64,000 bases of DNA, taken from positions 8,685,001 through 8,749,000 of the forward strand of contig OX419755.1 of NCBI GenBank assembly GCA_948567375.1, in the 5' to 3' direction. This document shows positions 45,532-53,308 of this stretch, piece after piece. Under the pieces are notes generated by a model. That model searched no databases. It worked only from the letters and a program-made list of their open reading frames with translations, and was not told where the DNA came from. Every line of letters starts with the position of its first letter. The first letter of the stretch is position 1. This DNA comes from Lunularia cruciata (lineage: Eukaryota; Streptophyta; Marchantiopsida; Lunulariales; Lunulariaceae). The position numbers were made by a program, and so were the translations under genes.

Positions 45532-47450
45532 ACTAAACCTTCATGAAACTCCTTTATGAGTAGGATAGACTCTTCCTTACCCACTGCTCTTTGAAGTAGA
45601 CCATCTGCTCCTTGGTGAAAAAGAATATCCTCCACCATTGTGTAAGGTCTAGATCTTGCTGCAAGGGCCTTCCTCTCCCTAGCATGCATCCCTTTTGGAT
45701 AGTTACCTCTTGTCACAAAATCCACAATCTCCTTGTAGTCCATTGGAATCTCTTGAGTGACTGAGATTGTCATGAGCTCCTCATCCGGGAAGGAATCATC
45801 TACTGGGTCATCTCCATCATGATCATAGGCTCTAGATAACAAATCAGCATTTGCATGTTTCTTTCCTGGCCTATCTTCAATGGTGTAGTCATACTCAGAC
45901 AAGAGTATCATCCACCTTGCTAGTCTCCCTTCAACATTAGGCTTGTTGAAGATGTACTTCAAAGCCTTGTGATCCATGACAATGGTGGCTTTCCCTCCAA
46001 TCAAGTAGTGTCTAAACTTCTTGAGACCAAAGATCACTGCCAACCCTTCTCTCTCCGTGACAGAGTAGTTCTTCTCTGCTAAAACCATCTGCCTACTAGC
46101 ATAAGCTATTGGATGATCATGCCCATCTTGGTCTAATTGACTAAGAGTGCATCCTATAGCTACATTAGAAGCATCAGTGTAGAGGATGAAAGGTTTACTC
46201 CAATCAGGTTTAGCAAGAATTGGAGCTAGAACAAGGGATTGCTTGAGCTCCTCAAAAGCTTTGAGAGCCTCCTTGTCTTCCAAAATCACCATGTAATCTA
46301 CACCCTTCTTCATGTAGATGTTCAATGCATAAGCCTTGTTGGAAAATGAGAAGATGAACCTCCTATAGTACCCAACCATCCCCAAGAATTGGCGTAACTT
46401 TGTCAAGCTTGAAGGGAATGGAAGGTCTGAGATTTTCCTCACCTTCTCAGGATCAAGTGCTATTCCATCCTTGGAGATGATATGCCCCAAAAGTAGACCT
46501 TCTTCACATCCAAAAATGCACTTTTCTGGGTTGAGTGATGCATTTGCCTCATCCAAGCATTGCAAGACTTTGATTAGGTGCTCAAAGTGCTCCTCCTTGC
46601 TCCCATAGACACAAAAGTCATCAATGAAATCTCTCACAAATTTCCCAATGAAAGGTTCAAATACCTTGTTCATGAACCGTTGGAATGTGGCTGGAGCATT
46701 GCAAAGCCCAAAAGGCATGACCTTAAAAGCGTAAGTTCCCCAAGGTGTGGTGAATGTGGTGAGTTGTTGATGCTCTGGTGCAATCTTGATTTGGTTATAT
46801 CCACTATAACCATCTCCAAAACTGTACCTCTCATGACCTGCAACCTCCTCCAAGATCCCATTAATGAATGGCAATGGGTAGTAGTCCTTCTTGGTAACAA
46901 CATTGAGCTTCTTGTAATCCACACATACCCGAAGCTTGCCATTCTTTTTCTTCACAATGACAATTGGAGACACCCATTCTGAATTCTCCACCTCAAAGAT
47001 AAATCCAGCCTCCTTGAGCTTATCAATCTCCTCCTTCACAACCAAAGATATTGGTGGGCTAATGCGACGTTGCTTTTGGCGGATTGGTTTTGCATGTGAC
47101 TCCACCTCTATCTTGTGCTCCTCCAAGGAGACTTCCTTCAAATCCTTGTAACTAAAAGCAAACACATGGATGAACTTGCGGAAAATCTCCTCAAATCTCA
47201 CCTTCTCCTCCTTGGTAACATTTGGGCCATACTTGAGGGTAGATAACCTTCTCTCTACCTCCTCAAGTGTCAATGGTGATTTATTTGGGTTTAGGTGCAA
47301 AATCCTCTGGCTTAGGTGCAAAATCCATAGCACACAAAGGATACACATCTGAATCAGATTCAGATTCATCCTCCTCCGTGGAAGTCTCCTCTTCCATGCT
47401 TGTGTCCACACCTGAAGCTCCTTCTTCAAAATCTGATTCCCAATAATCAA
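45513..47450 (-). CDS. Element D reverse transcriptase and RNase H (part of pol)
   Basis: A frame of 645 codons. The first ~55 codons are out of frame with the real protein; authentic sequence starts near SPLTLEEVERRLSTLKYGP. RT has YPLPFINGILEEVAGHERYS, MPFGLCNAPATFQRFMN and F-I-D-D at about 46615-46626. RNase H has ILYTDASNVAIGCTLSQLDQ, NYSVTEREGLAVIFGLKKFR and ANADLLSRAYDH. The integrase N terminus follows (ILLIKEFHEGLVCG). No stop interrupts the enzyme domains, unlike copies A, B and E. Confidence 0.88.
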   Translation of the reverse strand: MIIGNQILKKELQVWTQAWKRRLPRRRMNLNLIQMCILCVLWILHLSQRILHLNPNKSPLTLEEVERRLSTLKYGPNVTKEEKVRFEEIFRKFIHVFAFSYKDLKEVSLEEHKIEVESHAKPIRQKQRRISPPISLVVKEEIDKLKEAGFIFEVENSEWVSPIVIVKKKNGKLRVCVDYKKLNVVTKKDYYPLPFINGILEEVAGHERYSFGDGYSGYNQIKIAPEHQQLTTFTTPWGTYAFKVMPFGLCNAPATFQRFMNKVFEPFIGKFVRDFIDDFCVYGSKEEHFEHLIKVLQCLDEANASLNPEKCIFGCEEGLLLGHIISKDGIALDPEKVRKISDLPFPSSLTKLRQFLGMVGYYRRFIFSFSNKAYALNIYMKKGVDYMVILEDKEALKAFEELKQSLVLAPILAKPDWSKPFILYTDASNVAIGCTLSQLDQDGHDHPIAYASRQMVLAEKNYSVTEREGLAVIFGLKKFRHYLIGGKATIVMDHKALKYIFNKPNVEGRLARWMILLSEYDYTIEDRPGKKHANADLLSRAYDHDGDDPVDDSFPDEELMTISVTQEIPMDYKEIVDFVTRGNYPKGMHARERKALAARSRPYTMVEDILFHQGADGLLQRAVGKEESILLIKEFHEGLVCGDTL

Positions 47451-49302
47451 AAGATGGTGTATCTGAATGTGAATTGTTGGTGGTGTTAGTCACAAGAACT
47501 GTGACTCTATGGTTTGATGGCCCAATCCTCAAGTACCCTTTGTGCCATCGATCAGTTGTGCGTGCTGCTCTCAACCATGGCCTCCCAAGAAGTAAGTCAT
47601 AGCTTGAATCCTTCAAGACTTGGAAAGTCATGAGATTTTGAACTCCCATAACTGAAACTACCACCTTATCCATCACCCCTACTGGTCGAACTTGTTGCTT
47701 GTTTGCCATGCTCACCACAAATGTTGAAGGTCTTGAGGGTATCATACCCAACTTCTCCATCAACCTTTCTGACATGGCATTCACTGCTGATCCTCCATCA
47801 ACCAATGCATCCTTGATGTTGTGACCATTCACTCTCACATCAATCTTGGAGGCATATTCACAAGCTTCCCATGGTGCTGGCTTGGCATCCACCACCCCCA
47901 TTGATACTGGAACTTTTGCCTTCTTCTTCTTCTTGCTCCTTGTAGAACTCAAACCACCTCTAAGCTCCTTTCTCAAGGTAGGGTTCAAAGCAATTAATTG
48001 GCACACTGTGATGTTAGCCTTGTGACTACCAACATCCTCCAACACATTGTAGTTCCATTGTTGCTTTGAGATCAAGAAGTCCTCCATCCTCAACTTCTTC
48101 CTTGGAGTCTTTGTTGTTGATGGTGTTGAGGTGCGAGTGCTCCTAGTTGACATAGGAGTATCCTTGCTTGAAGTAAATCCTTGAGAAGAGTGAACATCCT
48201 CTGCAAAACGAGCTCTCTTCTTCTCTTGTGCCAAAAGCTCCAAATTAAGACCCTTGGAGTTTGAGCACTCTCCCTTCTCATACTTGCTCTCAACCACATC
48301 TATGGATGCTATCCCCTTACCTTTGTTGGGATTAGGAGCCACTTGGGTTTCACTACCTCCCTCTTTCCCTCTATTGGCTCCCTCATAACACCTTCCTCCA
48401 TGGTAAGTGGAATTTGGGCAATTCCTTTGGATATGGCCTCTTCCTCCACAACCAAAACAATTTCTATCATTGAAATTTTTGGCTGGTTGGCCTCCTCTAT
48501 ATGGATAGTTTCCATAACTCCTAGGCCCTCTCCCTACATTCTGATCCACCTCTCTCTTCTCCCATAGTTGCACCACATGGATCTTGAGATCCGCAAGTTG
48601 TTCTGTGATGGTTTGGAGTGGATCTTTTGGTGGAGGTGCAAGAACTGGAGCAACTACTACTTGTGGTGCAACCCTTGTCACCAAAGTATCAGAAGTTCCA
48701 CCAAACTTGTAGCCTTGAGGAGGATGCACAACCTCCTTCACCACCAAATCACTCTCATCCCCTTCCAAACTCTCCTCCATACGAATTGCGATCTTGATAG
48801 CTTCAACCTTGGAAGAAGGTTTCTCATATCTCACCTTGCTTCTAATTTGTGGTCTCAATCCTCCCATAAAATTCTTGGTGAGCATGGCCCCTATGCCAAT
48901 CATTGTAGTCTCCACATCATCCCCACCCTTCCTCAACACTATGCGAAATCTGGACTCCAACTTTTCCACTCTTTCCACATAGACCCTCACTTTCTCTCCA
49001 TCTCCTTGCTTGAGAAATGTAACCTCACTCATCAATCTCTCATAACTCTCATCAGGAAGAAAGTTCTCAATGAGTGCTGAAGTCAAAGTCTCCCAAGACT
49101 CCTCTTCCCCCTCTCTCCTCTCTCTCTTTTGGTATTCTGACTCATACCATGTAAGTGCTGCATCCTCAAAGAAAGCTGGTAATAATGAGGCCCACTCATT
49201 CTTCCTCCTCTCATTGTTTCCTATGCAAGCTCTCTTGAAGTCTCTCACAAAGGCCTCCACATCTTCTCCATCCTTGCCAAAGAAAACCGGAAGTTTCCCC
49301 AT
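47281..49302 (-). CDS. Element D gag-protease
   Basis: An open 673-codon frame from ATG at 49302. The capsid domain covers about residues 15-190 (MGKLPVFFGKDGEDVEAFV, LTWYESEYQKRERREGEE). The zinc knuckle CFGCGGRGHIQRNC is at about 48423-48464. Aspartyl protease ALVDGGSAVNAMSERL has its catalytic Asp at about 47795. The frame ends in a duplicated EDFAPKPK near 47285, where F reads continuously into pol, so a small duplication or indel separates gag-protease from RT here. Confidence 0.9.
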   Translation of the reverse strand: MGKLPVFFGKDGEDVEAFVRDFKRACIGNNERRKNEWASLLPAFFEDAALTWYESEYQKRERREGEEESWETLTSALIENFLPDESYERLMSEVTFLKQGDGEKVRVYVERVEKLESRFRIVLRKGGDDVETTMIGIGAMLTKNFMGGLRPQIRSKVRYEKPSSKVEAIKIAIRMEESLEGDESDLVVKEVVHPPQGYKFGGTSDTLVTRVAPQVVVAPVLAPPPKDPLQTITEQLADLKIHVVQLWEKREVDQNVGRGPRSYGNYPYRGGQPAKNFNDRNCFGCGGRGHIQRNCPNSTYHGGRCYEGANRGKEGGSETQVAPNPNKGKGIASIDVVESKYEKGECSNSKGLNLELLAQEKKRARFAEDVHSSQGFTSSKDTPMSTRSTRTSTPSTTKTPRKKLRMEDFLISKQQWNYNVLEDVGSHKANITVCQLIALNPTLRKELRGGLSSTRSKKKKKAKVPVSMGVVDAKPAPWEACEYASKIDVRVNGHNIKDALVDGGSAVNAMSERLMEKLGMIPSRPSTFVVSMANKQQVRPVGVMDKVVVSVMGVQNLMTFQVLKDSSYDLLLGRPWLRAARTTDRWHKGYLRIGPSNHRVTVLVTNTTNNSHSDTPSFDYWESDFEEGASGVDTSMEEETSTEEDESESDSDVYPLCAMDFAPKPEDFAPKPK

Positions 49303-49538
49303 CTTAACCCCTCACTATCTTTCTTTTCTCTCAAAATTTTTTTTTCTCTTTTCTTTTCTCTCACTCTATTACTAATAGAGTATATACATGACTAACACCA
49401 TCTAAGAATAATCCACTCTAGGGAACACAAAAGGTTCAGGTTGCTCCAAGATTTCTATAGCAACATCAAATCCTAGAGTGCATATTAATCTAACTCTCAT
49501 GGATAGTTTATCCATAAGTTGAAAGATTATCTCCATCA

Positions 49539-50012
49539 CTAATCTTGAGAACTAGCTGATGAAGGTGGTAGTATTTCTGTAGCTGTACTAAGACTCTTTC
49601 CAAGATCCTTCACCAAAGTTTCCAAAAGTTCTTTTACTCCACTACACTCATGTCCTTTTGGAAGTCCTTCAACTCCACAAACCTCACACAACTCCTTGGT
49701 CTTAGATCTTCTCCCTCCCAATCTTGGTGAAGAAGGTCCAACATGCAAACCCAAGTCAAGTAAGCCTCTCCTTTCCCTCAATCTCTTGCTCTCAAAGCTC
49801 AATGGACATGAACTTGCCTTATGTCCCTTCTCTCCACATAGAAAGCACTTAGACTCACTCTTTCCTCCAAGTGGTGTAGGTTTTTGGATCCTCTCAACAC
49901 TCTCTTCAAATTCTATTGTAAACTCTCTTTTCCTCAAATCCACCCCTACAATCATCTCAAACCCTTGGAGAACCTTGCATAATCTCAATTTCCACTCTTG
50001 ATGACCCTCCAT
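49539..50012 (-). CDS. Zinc-knuckle accessory ORF upstream of gag in D
   Basis: 157 codons from ATG at 50012 (MEGHQEWKLRLCKVLQGFEM); the open frame extends upstream without another ATG. It contains a CCHC knuckle CFLCGEKGHKASSC at about 49835-49876 and a second Cys/His cluster CEVCGVEGLPKGHEC, then an amphipathic, Ser-rich tail. The N-terminal KREFTIEFEESVERIQ could be a small folded domain. It lies in the leader between PBS and gag, same strand. Element A lacks this segment, with leader sequence joining directly to pre-gag sequence near 6946. Possible roles are RNA binding or packaging. An extra 5' ORF is known in Ogre/Tat elements, but I cannot show homology. Confidence 0.65.
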   Translation of the reverse strand: MEGHQEWKLRLCKVLQGFEMIVGVDLRKREFTIEFEESVERIQKPTPLGGKSESKCFLCGEKGHKASSCPLSFESKRLRERRGLLDLGLHVGPSSPRLGGRRSKTKELCEVCGVEGLPKGHECSGVKELLETLVKDLGKSLSTATEILPPSSASSQD

Positions 50013-50415
50013 GTTCCCGAAGATGAATCTAAACACTCAAACATGCTTTTTGTTGATCTTAAACTTCTCATGCATGAGATCTCCACTCTGCAGAATTTAC
50101 CCTTCGTCACAATGTCACTCAAATCTCCCAACCAATATGTCACAGTCCTTTGAAATTTTTCACACTTGATAACAACTCCAGGGCGTCCCTCCCTGCAAAA
50201 TTTCAGATCTTTTCATCGAGCCATTTGGCCTAAACACCTTTCTATTCAGCATCCATATTTCAGATTTGGTCTGAAAACCACCCCCCTCACTTCAAAAACT
50301 CATTTCTCCCTGCGCAAGAACGATCTCTCTCTACGCAAGAACGATCTCTCTCTAATTTTTGTGGCAGCAGGTAGGATACAATGCACTGAATTTTCTTGGA
50401 AAGTTTCAAGACAAT

Positions 50416-50652
50416 TCACTGAAAATTGAAGAAATGGCGGACTCTGTACAATTTTCCAGAGAGCATGCAGTTGCGGGAGCACTTTACCCTATCAACTTTC
50501 AAAAATTCTAGCCCAGTGCGCATAGAAGCTCTCACAATAATTTCAAGTGTGCTAACTGAAAGATAACCCAAGCTATCATGTGTAGAAATCTCAAGTCCAG
50601 ATCTCAAACTTGAGATTTTGCCCAAAATCACCTTAATCCCCAAAATCTGCAA
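50416..50652 (-). other. Leader small ORF of element D (78 aa)
   Basis: Counterpart of 6356-6592 in A, with the same start (MQILGIKVILGKISS) and same length, and about ten amino-acid differences. No domain recognised. Confidence 0.3.
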
Positions 50653-50858
50653 TCCACCTCACACAATCTCTCCAATTCCTCTCATGTGTACAAGATGTAC
50701 AAAATCACCTCAAAGACATCATTATGAACTACAAGGTATACAAATGGATCTTGGTTCTCTAACATAAGTTCAGCCCTCTCCTCTCCAAGTGAGCTCTCAT
50801 AGCCTCCTTCTACCTAATGTAGAATTGGACGCGGAACATTATCTTACCTTCTAGAGAG

Positions 50859-50876
50859 GTCCCGACAACAGAACCA
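50859..50876 (-). promoter_or_regulatory. Primer binding site of element D
   Basis: The minus strand reads TGGTTCTGTTGTCGGGAC, 4 nt inside the 5' LTR, with the same spacing as in A. Confidence 0.6.
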
Positions 50877-50880
50877 AAAA

Positions 50881-51570
50881 TGTGAGCCGGCCTGTCTCTC
50901 ACGCACGATGAACCTCTGATGGCTATTATGGTAGCGCACCATGGACTAAGAAGGCAAGGAACCCCAACTCCATCATACTCCTCCAAGGCTAACACTCCAA
51001 GACTCAAGACATTGCTCACTAGAGAACTCAATGAGAGAGAGATAGTTGCAAATGAAAAGATGATGAGTACCTCCTCACCCCTTGTTTATATACTTGTGAA
51101 ATAGTTACGTACCAAAGTTACTAATTACCGTAGTAACTCAAGTTACTACACTAAAAGTCAAGTAAAGTCAAAAAGTAGAAAGGAATATCCATTCACATGG
51201 GCATATTCCTCTAAGCATGTGGTCTTATCTTGACCCAACCACTAAGTCAAGGATTCATTCACATGGGCTATCCTTGGAATAAAGAAGAATCCAAAAGAAA
51301 AAGGTTTGCGGGCCCAAGAGTTCTCAACTCTTTCTTCAAAGCCAAACACCTAGGAATAATGCCAAGTCAACACACTTAAATCCAAAATAGTGGTGCTCAT
51401 CTTTTCTACTTCCTCTAAAGTAAGGTCCACTCTATCTTAGCTATGACTAACTTTAGCTAACCATGACTAATATAGAACCATCCTTTATCTCTATAAATAA
51501 TATCTCTTAAGTACTTGTAATACCAAGCTAAATATCACAATACCACACACATGCACAAATGGGTGTTACA
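50881..51570 (-). repeat. 5' LTR of element D (690 bp)
   Basis: Complete LTR directly adjoining the PBS and followed on the plus strand by GTGC and the right copy of the C leader. About 99.4% identical to 43095-43784 by hand count, suggesting a young insertion or recent conversion. Confidence 0.9.
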
Positions 51571-52202
51571 GTGCCAACACCACCACGTGCCAACACCAAC
51601 TAGACACCACCCACTAATGTAACTCTAACCGAGATAACTACACTAGGGGAAAGGCAACCTGTAACCTGCCATCATAACACGCACTCTCACGGTCTGCAAG
51701 TCATCACTTCCTGCCTCACCGGAGAGAAACAAAGATAGTCTGACTGGTCATCACTCCAGCCTCACCACCGAGAGCACACCAGAGCACCAACGCTCAAAAG
51801 TCAGGGCACCTCACACAAACATGGTGCACAAACAGGAAGTAGAGAATGGAGGGGATCAAATCACAAGAAATCTAAACGAAAACCCTCCATCTCATAACAC
51901 AACACGAGCCTGACTCTACCACCATTTGGCATTTGACATAATAGAGTGTTTGTATCTAAGTCCTAAGCTACCAGGATCACCAAGAATGGGATCAAACTGC
52001 CTCTCCTAGCCAAAGCTACATGTGTATAGATAACAGTGGTGCAATCACTAGGACAACAAGTGAGGGTGGACCAGTTGGCTAGGGCAGTAGTCTAGGAACA
52101 AGAGATCTAGGGGTCTAACCCTGTTGCGCACAATCTAGCAAGAGAGGCAGATTTTGCCAACCAATGACCAAGATCTACTCTAAACTAGCTAGCCTCACGC
52201 CA
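51571..52202 (-). repeat. 632-bp C leader segment (right copy)
   Basis: This copy is in the expected place for the C leader: upstream of gag in element sense, starting TGGCGTGAGG at 52202 as a candidate primer binding site. With the adjoining D LTR it forms one arm of a ~1.32-kb direct repeat (43095-44416 and 50881-52202). Confidence 0.8.
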
Positions 52203-52289
52203 GCAAGCTGGCTTGTTGGCCCTTCTAGGCCTTCGTAGCCTCTCATAGCCCACAGCCCTATGCCTCAAAGCGCCAAAATTCAGCCAAAT

Positions 52290-52358
52290 GAGGCCTTTCT
52301 TGTTGCCACTTCGAGGCCTTTCTTGTTGCCACTTCGAGGCCTTTCTTGTTGCCACTTT
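52290..52358. repeat. 23-bp tandem repeat, three units
   Basis: Three head-to-tail copies of GAGGCCTTTCTTGTTGCC plus ACTTC, nearly identical. A second short repeat (AAATCTGACAT, three units) follows at about 52418-52458. Both are in the putative U5 or leader-proximal part of the C 5' LTR. Confidence 0.8.
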
Positions 52359-52854
52359 GAAACCTCCTCCAAAATTGGTGAAACTTCTCCAAATCTGCAA
52401 AAGTCCTCCAAATCTGGCCCAAAATCTGACATAAATCTGACATAAAATCTGACATAAACCCTAAAGATGGTTGTCCGCCAAATCCCCCGCTAACTTTCCA
52501 CTCGAGCCAAATTGACAAAATGGGTTTTTCCTAATCATAATTTCATGAGAAGAGCTTCCCAACTCCACCTTTAATATCACTTTCTGAGCCCAACTCGTAG
52601 CAAATTGGTCCTGCCTTCACCTCCTGAGCTCAAAATCACAACAATGCTCGAAAATTGCTCCTTCTTTGCTCAAAATTTGGCCAGCGCTTTCGCACACCGT
52701 CTGGCTAACTGCCAAATCTGCAACTTGAACGAGCTTCTGCACACTAGGGAAACACAGAACTTGAATCGAGCTACCATGATCCACCGAGCTTGGAGATACC
52801 ACCAACACTCAACATTCCTGCACCCGATTTCTCCTTGACTTCACTTCTATGATG

Positions 52855-53244
52855 TAATCAGATTGTTTAACACTTTCAACTCAACTCAACTCAGATCAGT
52901 ACTTGATCTGTCACTCTATAAACTACCAACAACTGGGCACTGATTACAGTCAAGCCACACCCACTCAAGCATAGAGAATCCAGGTGATGCTCGCCAGCCT
53001 CTGTCCACCATAGCCAAGAACTCGTAGCCTCAACATCAGAGAAGTGAGCTCTCTGGAGCTCACTTCGAAACTATACTCCCTTGGACTTGAGCTAGCACTG
53101 GAACCCTAACGGTCCCGCTGACGGCACACTCGACGGTGCGAATGGTGCAAAGTGACGGTGGGCTCCACCGTGAAGTTAGTACCTTGAACACCAAATCAGA
53201 CTGTCGGAAAGTAGTCCCTAAGAAACTACTAGAATAACTCTAAC
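52855..53244 (-). repeat. 390-bp terminal direct repeat of C, right copy
   Basis: Partner of 32504-32893. Shared sequence runs from TAATCAG to CTCTAAC on the plus strand and diverges abruptly on both sides. Confidence 0.75.
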
Positions 53245-53308
53245 TGTAATCACTGGAACTCCAGTGTCCAAGCAGCTAGATGCGGAACTACAAATGGCGT
53301 GACACACT

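Larger units (their letters stand above)
43095..51570 (-). mobile_element. Element D: nearly intact A-family retrotransposon inside C
   Basis: LTRs 43095-43784 and 50881-51570 (690 bp each, about 4 differences by hand count) share private variants and are bounded by GTGC. Internal region 44425-50880 encodes an accessory zinc-knuckle ORF, gag-protease, RT-RNase H and integrase on the minus strand. Only two frame lesions are evident (near 47290 and 45530). Unusually, 632 bp of C leader plus an 8-bp junction (43785-44424) lie between the 3' LTR and the polypurine tract. Confidence 0.85.
32398..53304 (-). mobile_element. Element C: Ty3/gypsy retrotransposon encoding a DNA methyltransferase
   Basis: Minus-strand order: leader, gag (43014-39868), protease (39959-39153), DNMT (39107-37985), RT, RNase H, integrase (to 32881). 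Three inserts (33885-35777, 40156-41624, 43095-51570) are removable by their target duplications, leaving about 9 kb. From 39959 to the integrase end the pol frame is preserved throughout, counting across the 1,898-bp insert, and is broken only by nonsense codons. The ends are proposed from TGTCGTGCG (32398) and GCGTGACA (53304) flanked by CACT. They are less certain because the two terminal repeats share only 390 bp. Confidence 0.8.
52203..53304 (-). repeat. 5' LTR region of element C
   Basis: Contains the right 390-bp repeat (52855-53244). The outer 60 bp (53245-53304) end in GTGACA next to CACT. The inner ~650 bp (52203-52854) have no counterpart at the left end of C. No convincing ORF. 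The asymmetry suggests recombinant or deleted LTRs. Confidence 0.55.
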
